A DNA stretch of 64,000 nt from Candidatus Endomicrobiellum calonymphae (GTDB lineage: Bacteria; Elusimicrobiota; Endomicrobiia; Endomicrobiales; Endomicrobiaceae), in assembly GCA_031269945.1 (NCBI GenBank), contig JAISYK010000002.1, positions 62,001 through 126,000 on the forward strand. The letters run 5' to 3'. Numbering within the stretch: position 1 is the first letter of the stretch; each line of letters starts with the position of its first letter. Shown piece after piece: positions 21,212 to 31,543 of this stretch. The notes under the pieces are model-generated. The model did no database searches and had not been told where the DNA came from. It saw only the letters and a program-made list of their open reading frames with translations. A program made the translations under genes and the position numbers.

Positions 21212-22577
21212 AAATAAATACGATGTTGTTGCAATAGGTTCTGGCCCGGGCGGATTTACAGCAGCCGTAAGAGCAGTACAGCTCGGAGCGAAAAAAGTGG
21301 CGATAGTAGAGAAATCTCTTATTGGGGGGACTTGCTTAAATTGTGGATGTCTTCCGACAAAATTTTTATGGCAAGCATTAAAATTGAGGCAAAAAATTCA
21401 AAAGTCTTATAAATACGGTTTTAAAGTAGATTTTAAACCTGTTGTTTTCTCAGATATATTTTTAAAAAAAGATAAAAATATTGCTAATCTTAGAAAAGGT
21501 ATGAAGATGATACTATCTTCATATAATGTGGATGTGATAGAGGGCGTAGCTTCATTTAAAGATAAAAACAATCTTATGGTTTCAGATGATAAAGGCGATA
21601 ACGTTCTAGAAATTTTTGCTAATAGTATTATTGTTGCTACGGGTACGAGTTCTTCAGTAGTAAAAGGGTTTGCATTTGACGGTAATAAAATAATTAATTC
21701 AACGGATATTTTGAATCTTAAAAAGATTCCGAAGAACATGCTTGTAATTGGTGGTGGTGCGATAGGAATTGAAATGGCGACAATATTTTCTGGATTTGGT
21801 TGTCGTATAACTTTGGTTGAAAATAAGGGTTGTTTGCTTCCAAATGAAGATAGAGAAATTTCGGAAGAAATAAAAAAAAATTTGATAAAGCAGGGTGTTA
21901 ATGTACTAGTTTCATGTTCTGATATGCTTAACAATATAGATGAATATGAAAAGATATTAATTGTCACTGGGCGAATGCCAAATAATGATTTAAACTTTAG
22001 GAAAATTGGTATCAAAACGAATACGAAAGGATTTGTGAAAACGAACGAATTTTGCCAAACAAGCGTAAGCAATATTTATGCTGTTGGAGATATTGCGGGG
22101 AAAAGTTTATTAGCTTACACGGCGCAGAGTGAAGGTGCGATAGCTGCAGAGAACACGGTTAAAATGAATTCTGCTTCAATTAATGATTTTGTTATTCCTC
22201 AAGTTGTTTTTTCAATGCCTCAAAGTTCTTCCGTAAAAGTGTCAAATTTTTTAGAATATAGGGACGTAATTTATGGAAAGTTCCCGTTTACTGCAAGTGG
22301 TAGAGCTTTTATTGAGAATGAGCGCGAAGGATTTGTAAAGTGTGCTGTTGATAGATCAAATAAAAAACCTTTGGCTTTTTGGATTGTTGGAGCACATTCA
22401 GATGAACTTATAAATACCGCTTCTCAGATTATCAAAAGTGACATTTATCACATGTCTAGAGAGTCTGTTTTCCATCCATCGTTTAGTGAAAGTTTGTTTA
22501 ATGCCTATGAAGATGCTTTTGATAAATGTGTGGAGTTGGCGAAGAAGAAAAAAAATTCAATTAGAACGAGATTTTGA
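21198..22577 (+). CDS. lpdA: dihydrolipoamide dehydrogenase
   Basis: GSGPGGFTAAVRAVQLGAKKVAIVEKSLIGGTCLNCGCLPTK redox-active disulfide, YAVGDIAG. Confidence 0.94.
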   Translation: MNLNKNKYDVVAIGSGPGGFTAAVRAVQLGAKKVAIVEKSLIGGTCLNCGCLPTKFLWQALKLRQKIQKSYKYGFKVDFKPVVFSDIFLKKDKNIANLRKGMKMILSSYNVDVIEGVASFKDKNNLMVSDDKGDNVLEIFANSIIVATGTSSSVVKGFAFDGNKIINSTDILNLKKIPKNMLVIGGGAIGIEMATIFSGFGCRITLVENKGCLLPNEDREISEEIKKNLIKQGVNVLVSCSDMLNNIDEYEKILIVTGRMPNNDLNFRKIGIKTNTKGFVKTNEFCQTSVSNIYAVGDIAGKSLLAYTAQSEGAIAAENTVKMNSASINDFVIPQVVFSMPQSSSVKVSNFLEYRDVIYGKFPFTASGRAFIENEREGFVKCAVDRSNKKPLAFWIVGAHSDELINTASQIIKSDIYHMSRESVFHPSFSESLFNAYEDAFDKCVELAKKKKNSIRTRF

Positions 22578-22639
22578 GTGAGTAGTAATGCCAATTCCAC
22601 TTAAGTACAAAATTTTAATTACAATAGGAGATTTTAAAA

Positions 22640-23716
22640 GTGAAAAGAACATATTTATATTGTGAACATAAAAAGTTAGGGGCAAAATTCACGGAATTTG
22701 GTGGCTGGGAAATGCCTGTACAATATACTACATCTATTATTGATGAACATAACGAAGTAAGGACGAACGTAGGTGTATTCGATACGTCTCATATGGGAAC
22801 CTTTATAATTACCGGAGAAAATTCCGAGAGATTTTTGAATTATGTTACGCTTGGGAATATTTCTGAACTTCCTAATAGGAAGGCAAGATATTCTATGATT
22901 TTGAACGAAAATGGTGGTATAAAAGATGATGTTATAGTTTATAAATTTAACTGCGAGTATATGATTGTCGTAAATGCTGGGAATTTAGAAAAAGATTTTG
23001 ATTGGTTAAATAAACACAAGGAAATTGGGGGAATTGAAATAAAAAATATAAGTATTGATATTTGTTCTATTTCTGTACAAGGTCCTAAATCTGCTGAAAT
23101 ATTACAAAGTATCTGTGAAACTTATATTAAGGACATGAAATACTTTACCGTATCAGAATTAAAGTTAAAAAATATAAATGCAATTTTCTGTAGAATTGCG
23201 AGAACAGGATATACGGGTGAAGATGGGTTTGAAATTTTTATTTCTAAAGAGCAGGTAGGTACTCTTTGGAGAAAACTTATGAATCTCTCAATAAAACCTT
23301 GTGGTCTTGGATGTCGTGATACATTAAGACTTGAAGCGTGCATGCCTTTGCACGGCCGCGAAATTGATGAAAATATTACCCCGATTGATGCTGGATTTCA
23401 GAGGACAATAAATTGGAACAATGATTTTATAGGTAAAAATAGACTTTTACTTTTAAAAGACAAACCTTTGAAAATGTCAATAGCCTTTGAGTGTTTATCC
23501 GGTATCGCAAGAAGTTCAAATAAAGTTTTTTTTGGTATTAGGGAGGTTGGATATGTAACAAGTGGTTCTTTTTCTCCTACATTGAAAAAAGCAATAGGTA
23601 TGATGCTGATTGATGCTGATACAGATGTCAAATCTGGCAAGTTAGAAGTTGAAATTCATAATAATAGAAGAAAAATAAAAGCTTTAACAAAGCCTTTATA
23701 CAAGAAATCTAAGTAG
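22640..23716 (+). CDS. gcvT: glycine cleavage system T protein (aminomethyltransferase)
   Basis: GAKFTEFGGWEMPVQYTTSIIDEHNEVRTNVGVFDTSHMG, ARTGYTGEDGFEIF. Confidence 0.96.
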   Translation: MKRTYLYCEHKKLGAKFTEFGGWEMPVQYTTSIIDEHNEVRTNVGVFDTSHMGTFIITGENSERFLNYVTLGNISELPNRKARYSMILNENGGIKDDVIVYKFNCEYMIVVNAGNLEKDFDWLNKHKEIGGIEIKNISIDICSISVQGPKSAEILQSICETYIKDMKYFTVSELKLKNINAIFCRIARTGYTGEDGFEIFISKEQVGTLWRKLMNLSIKPCGLGCRDTLRLEACMPLHGREIDENITPIDAGFQRTINWNNDFIGKNRLLLLKDKPLKMSIAFECLSGIARSSNKVFFGIREVGYVTSGSFSPTLKKAIGMMLIDADTDVKSGKLEVEIHNNRRKIKALTKPLYKKSK

Positions 23717-24477
23717 ATAAAGAAACTAGTTTTGTATAACTAACTGGAATTACTAAAAGAAAGAGAAAATGAAATTAGTAAAATAGTTTCCTCTAACAGT
23801 GATAATAATTATGTAACAAACAGTTGGTAGTAATTTAAGAATTGGTATTGATAAAAAAAATATCTGTAGTGTTGGGTAGCTACTAGGGTGATATCATTTA
23901 GGATTATTCGGTTTATTTTGATAATGTTTATGAAAAATTTGTCAGAATTAATAAATAGTTGAATATTACATATTTTTTAGAAGATTTTGTATTGCGTATG
24001 CGGTGTGGTTGTTGGATGATAAGTTACATTCAAAAAAAATCATTTTATCCAACTGATCATTGCGGATTTTTTAGTGTAATGAAACACAAATAAGATTAAT
24101 ACCGAATTTTTGAAATACAACAGACTCGAAAATTTTGAAAAAACAGAACAGTTTTAAAGAAAGAAAAGAGCGGAAAAACATACGATAGCAAAAGAATTCG
24201 CTTGGATATCAATAATGTCTGTTGTTGATGCTGCTTACGCTGTTGGAGTTTAGTTTGTGCTGTTTTTATATACACAGTACATTCGATTTCGTGTTACTGA
24301 TAGAAATTATGGTTTGACAAAAAAAGACACTTATTGTACATTTAAGATGTCCTACGGGAAGTGTACATATTAGATAAAGTAGTCGTTTTGGCTTACCTTT
24401 ACATGGAGACTTTGGTTTGAGGCAAAGAGTTTTGTGTGGAGATGGTTTTTGGATTGTGTTAGGATATATTTTTCATG

Positions 24478-24506
24478 GAGCAGAGTAATCTGCCTCGATT
24501 TTTTTT
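24478..24506 (+). terminator. rho-independent terminator or attenuator upstream of infC
   Basis: GAGCAGA-GTAA-TCTGCCTC stem (one bulged base), GA, then T8, about 35 nt upstream of the infC SD-like sequence. Confidence 0.6.
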
Positions 24507-24532
24507 GTTAAAAAATTGACAAGAATGAATCT

Positions 24533-25084
24533 TTGGTGTCAAGAGGAGGGCTCGTAGAAAACAAAAGATTTTGTATTAATCAGTTTATCAGAGTGCCGGA
24601 AGTTAGGCTTATTGATCACGACGGAACGATGGTGGGCGTATTTAAGACAGCTGATGCTTTAGTAAAAGCACGAGCTAGGGATTTGGATTTAGTGGAAGTT
24701 TCTCCACAAGCAAATCCGCCTGTGTGTAAGATAGTTAACTTTTCTAAGTTTAAGTATGAAATGGATAGAAAAGAGAGAGAGGCTAAAAAGAGGCAAAAAA
24801 TTTCTCATATCAAAGAGATAAGAATAAAGACTCGTATTAGCGAACATGATTTAAAGGTTAAAATTAAGCGTGCTAGAGAATTTATTGATAGTGGTAATAA
24901 AGTACAGCTTACTGCTACGTTTTTTGGTAGAGAGATGCAGCATAAGGATTTAGGTATTAAAATTATGGATAGGATAAAAGAGTCATTGGCTGATATTGCG
25001 GTACCTGAAGGTAGAATTTCTTCTTTTGGTACAAGGATATTTTTAAATTTTATATCTAATAAGAAAAAATTGAAAAAGATTTAA
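24533..25084 (+). CDS. infC: translation initiation factor IF-3 (start codon uncertain)
   Basis: FIRVPEVRLIDHDGTMVGVF, VCKIVNFSKFKYE; operon with rpmI and rplT. Confidence 0.95.
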   Translation: MVSRGGLVENKRFCINQFIRVPEVRLIDHDGTMVGVFKTADALVKARARDLDLVEVSPQANPPVCKIVNFSKFKYEMDRKEREAKKRQKISHIKEIRIKTRISEHDLKVKIKRAREFIDSGNKVQLTATFFGREMQHKDLGIKIMDRIKESLADIAVPEGRISSFGTRIFLNFISNKKKLKKI

Positions 25085-25156
25085 GTTATGAATGTTGTAT
25101 ATTGCAGATTTTATATATGAAGTTGATATGAAAATGGGTGGGGAGAGGGGTAGAGT

Positions 25157-25357
25157 GTGTATAAAATGAAGACGCATAGCGGTGCAAAAAAACGTTTTAA
25201 TGTTACAGGGAAAGGAAAAATTAAATATAAAAAGCCGGGACAAAGACATCTTTTGATTGGCGATTCTGGTAATCAAAATAGAAAGGCTAGGAAGCTTGTT
25301 ATAATTAAGAAAGCGGATATGAGAACGATGAAAAAAGTTATGCCATATAGTTTTTAG
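25157..25357 (+). CDS. rpmI: 50S ribosomal protein bL35
   Basis: MKTHSGAKKRFNVTGKGKIKYKKPGQRHLL. Confidence 0.95.
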   Translation: MYKMKTHSGAKKRFNVTGKGKIKYKKPGQRHLLIGDSGNQNRKARKLVIIKKADMRTMKKVMPYSF

Positions 25358-25389
25358 TAGTATTATCCATATCATAAAGGGGATCTGGT

Positions 25390-25737
25390 ATGCGTGTGAA
25401 GAGTGGGGTGTATGCAAGGCAAAAGAAGAAAAAAATATTTAGACTTGCAAAGGGATCTTATGCAACAAAAAAAAATCGTTGGAGAATGGTAATCCAACAT
25501 GTAGAAAAGTCTCTTAGCTATGCTTATACAGGAAGAAAAGATAATAAGGCGAATTTCAGAACTCTTTGGATAGTTCGACTTAATGCTGCAGTTAGAGAAG
25601 AAGGTATTTCATATAATAGATTTATTGCTGGTCTCAGGAAAGCTAACATACTGATAAATAGAAAGATGCTTGCAGAAATGGCTGTTAATGATAACTTTAC
25701 GTTTAAACAATTAATTGAAATTACAAAGGCTATATAG
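25390..25737 (+). CDS. rplT: 50S ribosomal protein bL20
   Basis: MRVKSGVYARQKKKKIFRLAKG, LWIVRLNAAVREEGISYNRFIAGL. Confidence 0.96.
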   Translation: MRVKSGVYARQKKKKIFRLAKGSYATKKNRWRMVIQHVEKSLSYAYTGRKDNKANFRTLWIVRLNAAVREEGISYNRFIAGLRKANILINRKMLAEMAVNDNFTFKQLIEITKAI

Positions 25738-26039
25738 ATTTAAAAATGAGAGTATTTTTGTTCTCAGGCGAAAAATTTAGTATCGTTTTTTTGAGTTTGT
25801 AATGGCTGGAGTGATGTTTTTGTTTTTGTCTGTACGGACAGTACCCCCTTCACGTAGTCTTAGCGAGTTTTCTTTTATTGCAAGCCTCCTCCTTCCGTAA
25901 TATGTATATGGTTCGATTGTTTGTTTTACTGTACTTTGAGTGGTAAGTATTAGTGAATGTTGTTCGATATTTAGTCAAATGGTCATTTTGTGATCCTCGT
26001 GCTGCGGTTTGGAGGCTTGGAACTGTGTGGTTGTTTCGA

Positions 26040-27700
26040 GTGTTGTAGATCATCATACTTTTATGGAACGTAACTTTGAAAAATAGACGCATCGTAATGT
26101 AGGATGCATTTGACGTATCATCTTCAGATTTTGTTTTAGTAATTTTTGGTTAGCTTGTATTTTTGTAATTGTTGACATTTACGATATTTACGATGGAAAA
26201 GGGTTGCATTTCTCTACGCATACAAAGAGTTGTTTCCTCTGCGTTAACAATTATTGCGTTTTTGCGTTTATTTTGTTTTTTTTGAGTATATTTTTTAAAC
26301 GATAAAGAGCAACAAAGTATCCTTTATTTAATAAGTAGCATTTTCTTTGCAAGCTATTCAGCAAAGTTCGATAACTGCGGATTTCTATTTAGTGCCTATA
26401 AATTTGTTCAATGAGTTTACTCATGTAATGATTTTTGATGTCAATGAGTTCTTCTTCTGAAAGTACTCACTGTAAGTGAGAATAAAAGTCACGCCGCGTT
26501 TGCATTAGTTTTTTTTTATTTATGAAAAGTATACTTAAGATGGATGATAAATTTATTTTATTTAAAAGGTATATTTCTGTTAAGCTAGCGAAAATGACAC
26601 TTGCAGTTTCTATTGTTATTTTAGTTTTTTATTGAAAAATTACTTAATTTTGCTTGCTATTGTTTTTGAAGTTGTTTTGGTTTTTACTTCTGTTGGCTTG
26701 TCACTATGGGGCATTATACTGCTAATTTGTTGTTTTTGTCGCAGGCAATGCACTTATTATTGCGATGATATTGGGAAGAATAGGGATTCCTGACGATAAC
26801 GATATTTACGATTAATTCGGTCCGCTAAGAAAAAGGGAAATAATAAAATATCCACAGAGACCACAGGACATTAACTTAGTTGGTTGCATTGAATTTTTTT
26901 TACTTAACACGGACACAGTCTTAAGGTTAAGTGTTGAGTATTTAAGTGTGTCTTTTAGATGTTCTGTAAACGTGGATATCAATAAAAAAAAACAATTTGT
27001 AGTTATGTGTGTGACTTGGAACGTCTGGTTATAATGTTGCGTTTGAACTTATAAAAACCATGTGAGTTTTATGTATTAACAATAACTACAAAAATAGTAA
27101 ATAGGGTGATTGATTTTTACGCAGTCTTTTGTAGTAGATGATATCATTGATGACGAAAGAAAGGGCTGTGAAAGATGAGATACTGGCACAGGACATTTCT
27201 CAACTGTGGTAGTGTTGTAATTTTGATAGGGGGAGAGAGTATAAAAGACAAGCGTTCTTCCCACTTTGATAGTAAAAAAACTTGGTGCAAAAGATATTAT
27301 TCTAAAGTTCTTCTAGGTCAATGACACTCGAAGATTGCAGCGAAATCTGATACAAATAGTGTGTGGGGTAGTCAGGATTTGAAATGACAGTTTGCGTATA
27401 AAAGACATACACATATAGTATAAGTAATACCAAGTGTTTTATAATAAATAAAAGCTTTTATAAAGATTATAATTCAGTTGAGGTCGATAGTATTGAAAGG
27501 GAGTTTGGGGAAAAATTATAAAGCATTCTGTTATATTAGGAGTAGCTTTATACGTTAACAAATTTCTACTGTTCAATGGTGGGTGGTGTTTGATATGAAG
27601 GAAAAAGTGGATATGCTGGCCGTCCTGACGTGACGGTGGAATTAATTTAAATGATATTTTAGTTGCCACATATGTTCGGAGGAGACTTTAATAAGGTTAA
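26040..27700 (+). pseudogene. possible decayed alanyl-tRNA synthetase-like gene
   Basis: Broken multi-frame matches in AlaRS order: HHTFMERNF (26052), FGPLRKREI (~26818), DINLVGCIEF..NTDTVLRL (~26870-26930), VDSIEREFGEKL/HSVILGVALYVNKFLLF (~27483-27575), GKSGYAGRPDVTV/GGINLNDILVATYV (~27601-27680); spacing is irregular. Confidence 0.35.
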
Positions 27701-28082
27701 AAAAAGATTAAAGAATAATTAGTAAAAAATGAAGATATGGGGAAGGAAGTACTGTTTCAATTTGGATAAATCATTTTGAGCTGGGGAGGGGGGGGGTAGT
27801 TGTTTTCTGAATAATGAATATTATGATGAAGGGCTTGTATCTAAATTTAAAAGAATCTTAGAAATAAGTTCGGCAAATGCGAAATCTTAAATATAATATT
27901 AAAGGCCTTAATAAGGGAAAAGTTCAAACTTAATGTGGGTGAGGCAGGAGAAGTGTATTTTAGTCATTGTTCGTTAAACGTTAAGCTTGATTGTGAAATA
28001 GTGAGAGATAAACTTGATAAATTCATAGGCATTGGGATTTAATATATATACTGCACAATATGTAAAAGAGGGTTCTTTTTTT

Positions 28083-29102
28083 ATGGATAATATAAGGCGA
28101 GTTGCTAGTGAAGCGATTCAAAAGATAAAAAACTCTGATGACAAAGTGCTTGAAAGTATAAAATTTGAATATTTGGGTAAAAATGGGATTTTGACAAAAA
28201 TTTTAAAGTCCCTATCGCACTACTCGATTGAAGATAGAAAGAAAATAGGTTTTGAAGCGAATAAAATTAAAACTATTCTTGCAAGCGAAATTAAAAAAAA
28301 GGAGAGGTGTATAAAAAGAGATTTACTTGCCAAAAAAATACGGAGAGAAAAATTAAATTGCTCGTCGATTTTTTGTTTTCCGTTTTCAAAAGGTAGTTTT
28401 CATCCTATTGTTCAAACTATACAAGACATGATCTTAGCTTTTAAGTTGCTTGGTTTTTCGCTTGCCGATGGGCCTGAAATAGAAACCGACTGGTACAATT
28501 TTGAAGCGTTAAATATCCCTGAAAATCATCCTGCAAAAGATATGCAGGATACTTTTTATCTTGATGGTACGAAAAGTTTGCTAAGAACTCATACTTCTCC
28601 AGGTCAAATTCGCGTTATGGAAAAACAAAAACCACCGATAAAAGTTGTGGTTCCAGGTAGAGTTTATAGAAACGAAACTTCAGATGCTTCGCATTCTTCA
28701 ACTTTTCATCAAATTGAGGGGCTCGAAGTAGATAAAAATGTAACATTTTTAGGTTTAAAAATGATACTGACCAAATTTATACATAATTTTTTTTGTTGTA
28801 AATTAGATATTCGTTTTAGACCATCACACTTCCAATTTACGGAACCATCTGCCGAAGTTGATATTCAGTGCCTTTTTTGTAAAGGTAAAGGTTGTAAGAT
28901 ATGCAAAAATTCAGGATGGATTGAGATGTTGGGTTGTGGTATGGTACATCCTAATGTATTAAGATCTGTGAATTATGATTCTGAAGTGTATACGGGTTAC
29001 GCTTTTGGTATAGGGGTTGAGAGGATTACTATGTTGAAATACAAGATAGATGATATACGATTATTTTATGAAAACGATTTAAGGTTTTTGAGGCAATTTT
29101 AG
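28083..29102 (+). CDS. pheS: phenylalanyl-tRNA synthetase alpha subunit
   Basis: LADGPEIETDWYNFEALNIPENHPAKDMQDTFYL, LLRTHTSPGQIR, GFGIGVER-type AFGIGVERITML; start assigned to the internal ATG. Confidence 0.96.
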   Translation: MDNIRRVASEAIQKIKNSDDKVLESIKFEYLGKNGILTKILKSLSHYSIEDRKKIGFEANKIKTILASEIKKKERCIKRDLLAKKIRREKLNCSSIFCFPFSKGSFHPIVQTIQDMILAFKLLGFSLADGPEIETDWYNFEALNIPENHPAKDMQDTFYLDGTKSLLRTHTSPGQIRVMEKQKPPIKVVVPGRVYRNETSDASHSSTFHQIEGLEVDKNVTFLGLKMILTKFIHNFFCCKLDIRFRPSHFQFTEPSAEVDIQCLFCKGKGCKICKNSGWIEMLGCGMVHPNVLRSVNYDSEVYTGYAFGIGVERITMLKYKIDDIRLFYENDLRFLRQF

Positions 29103-29167
29103 TCCGGTAACTTGGCAGTGTTGTTTGATCAAAATATAGTTAATTGCTTTATAAGAGGTCAGTAAAA

Positions 29168-31543
29168 GTGAAAATTTCGTACAATTGGCTTAAAAAGTTT
29201 ATAGATTTTGAATTTGATCCACAAGAACTTGCATCGGTTCTTACTTCTATGGGAACGGAAACTTATGTTATTTCAAGAGAATGTTGTTGGAGTAATGTTG
29301 TTACAGTAAAAGTTTTGGATGTGCAGAAGCATCCTTTTGCCAATAGGCTTTTTCTATGTAAAGTAACTGATGGATTAAATAATTATTCAATAGTATGTGG
29401 GGCGGATAACGTTTCTTCAGAGCAGATTGTTCCTCTTGCAAAAATTGGGGCTGTATTGCCTGGAGGCGTAAAAATAAAAAAATCTAAAATAAGAGGTAAG
29501 GATTCTGAAGGTATGATATGTTCTGAATCTGAGCTTGGACTTAAAAAAAAGTCCAAAGGAATTTTAGTTCTTGATAAGAATACAAAAATAGGTGTTGCTC
29601 TTGAAGATATTTTGAGAAGCAATTCGATTCTTGAAATAGAAGTGATGATTAACAGAGGCGATTGTTTGAGTCATTTAGGAATTGCTCGGGAAATAGGTGC
29701 TAAAATACGTAAAATTCCGTCTCTTCCAAAGATAAAGACTTTTAATGTTCCAAGTTTAAATTGTGTTGAGGTAGCACCTGATTTATGTTTGCGCTATATA
29801 GGTATGCTTATATCTGGTGTTAGGATAGGTCCTTCCCCTGCGTGGATTATAAATGCTTTGGAAGAAAATGGAATAAAGTCTGTTAACAATGTTGTTGACA
29901 TAACGAACTATGTTATGATTGAGTTGGGTCAACCGTTACACGTTTTTGACATTAAAAAGCTTGGTACCGAAATGATTTTTGTTAGAAGAGCTCGTAATGA
30001 TGAAACTATAATCGCTTTGAATGATAGAGAATATAAACTTGACTCTGAAACTATTGTAGTAGCTAACGATGAAAAACCTGTTGCAATTGCGGGGATAATG
30101 GGTGGAAAATATTTCAGCGTTGATGAAAAAACTGTTGATGTATTTTTGGAAAGTGCAATTTTTAACGCAGATTTAATAAGAAAAACTTCGAAGAAATTGA
30201 GTCTTACAAGTGATTCGTCTTATAGATTTGAAAGAGGTTTAGGATGGGGTATTTCTGATCTTGCATCTTGGAGAGCTGCAAATCTAATAACTGAAATTGC
30301 TGGTGGCATAATAAAATCTAAACAGGATTTGCAAACTATTAAGTATGAAATGCCAAATATATGTTTAAGATTTGAAAGAATATCGAAAATTTTGGGTTGT
30401 GACGTTAAGAAAGATGAAACAATAGAAATTTTAAAATTTTTAGGTGTGAATTTACAATTAAAAAATGAAATGGCCTTGTGCACTATTCCATCATGGCGGA
30501 ATGATATAAAAATAGAAGTAGATTTAATCGAAGAAATTGCAAGAATTAAGGGCTATGACGTCATTTCGACTTCTTTAATCCATGAAGAGAATGATACTAT
30601 TACCATATCTTCGTCTAACAATTCGTTTCTTCCTGCTATTGTTGAAGATTTTAGGTTTAAATTAAATGGACTTGGCTTCAGCGAAGTTTTGAATTATAGT
30701 TTTTTAGAAATTGATAAATTGAAAAAATTTGGGTTGAAATACTCTCACAAGATAACAAATCCTATTTCAAAAGAAAATGAAATTTTGAGACCATCTCTGT
30801 TGCCTGCGTTGTATAAAAATCTTTTACTTAATGTTAGCTATGGTTGTGAGAGAGTGGTTTTTTTTGAATATGGGAAAGTTTTTACAGAATATGGAGAGCA
30901 AAAGACTTTTGCAATTATAATGTGTGGTAAAATTTGGGGAGAGTGGTGGAAGTGGTTAGAACAAGGAATTATTCCAAAATATGATTTTTATTTCGGTGCT
31001 GGGGTGGTAAAGAATATTTTGCCATCTAATGAATTTAAAATCACGGAGAATCTAAATCCTGAAGGTTATTATCACCCTGGGAAAACTGCGAGTGTTGTTT
31101 TTGAAGAGAAATCTATAGGACAATTTGGGATTTTAAATCCGATAATAACTACTGATGATATTAAAGAAGATGTGTTTTATTTTGAGATTAATTTAGATTT
31201 GTTTGATAGTGTTTGCTTTAAAAAAAAATCTTTTTATAAGACATATTCGAAACTTCCCATGGTAAAAAGAGATATTTCGATTGTTGCAAAAAGAGATTTA
31301 CAGTTTTTAGAAATAGAAAAAATTATTAAAATTTTCATGAGGGATGATAATATTTTAAAAAAGTATTCGTTGTTTTCAGTTTATTCTTATGAATCTAAAT
31401 TTGGCAATAATAAAATTAGTTATTCGCTTAGATTGTTTTATAAGAATGATGAGAAAACACTAACAGATAAAGAAGTTAATGAAAATATGAGGACGTTGTT
31501 ACACAAACTTTATGTTGAATTAGGTGTCGAGTTAAGACAGTAA
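29168..31543 (+). CDS. pheT: phenylalanyl-tRNA synthetase beta subunit
   Basis: VKISYNWLKKFIDF, tRNA-binding domain GADNVSS, NNVVDITNYVMIELGQPLHVFD, C-terminal anticodon-binding fold. Confidence 0.96.
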   Translation: MKISYNWLKKFIDFEFDPQELASVLTSMGTETYVISRECCWSNVVTVKVLDVQKHPFANRLFLCKVTDGLNNYSIVCGADNVSSEQIVPLAKIGAVLPGGVKIKKSKIRGKDSEGMICSESELGLKKKSKGILVLDKNTKIGVALEDILRSNSILEIEVMINRGDCLSHLGIAREIGAKIRKIPSLPKIKTFNVPSLNCVEVAPDLCLRYIGMLISGVRIGPSPAWIINALEENGIKSVNNVVDITNYVMIELGQPLHVFDIKKLGTEMIFVRRARNDETIIALNDREYKLDSETIVVANDEKPVAIAGIMGGKYFSVDEKTVDVFLESAIFNADLIRKTSKKLSLTSDSSYRFERGLGWGISDLASWRAANLITEIAGGIIKSKQDLQTIKYEMPNICLRFERISKILGCDVKKDETIEILKFLGVNLQLKNEMALCTIPSWRNDIKIEVDLIEEIARIKGYDVISTSLIHEENDTITISSSNNSFLPAIVEDFRFKLNGLGFSEVLNYSFLEIDKLKKFGLKYSHKITNPISKENEILRPSLLPALYKNLLLNVSYGCERVVFFEYGKVFTEYGEQKTFAIIMCGKIWGEWWKWLEQGIIPKYDFYFGAGVVKNILPSNEFKITENLNPEGYYHPGKTASVVFEEKSIGQFGILNPIITTDDIKEDVFYFEINLDLFDSVCFKKKSFYKTYSKLPMVKRDISIVAKRDLQFLEIEKIIKIFMRDDNILKKYSLFSVYSYESKFGNNKISYSLRLFYKNDEKTLTDKEVNENMRTLLHKLYVELGVELRQ

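Noticed and set aside
21407-22072. 221 aa minus-strand ORF
   Set aside because: Antisense to lpdA; no recognisable domain.
26466-26480. CTCAC-TGTAA-GTGAG hairpin
   Set aside because: Short stem, no T-run and not next to a gene; no functional support.
27160-27700. Subtilase-like (DTGTGH...GRPDV..G) or NrnA/DHH phosphoesterase-like signature
   Set aside because: No GTSMA serine motif or GGGGH context; the C-terminal part fits the AlaRS DHHA1 tail better.
27788-27796. G9 homopolymer as a phase-variation tract
   Set aside because: Lies in a decayed region with no ORF to switch; probably drift.
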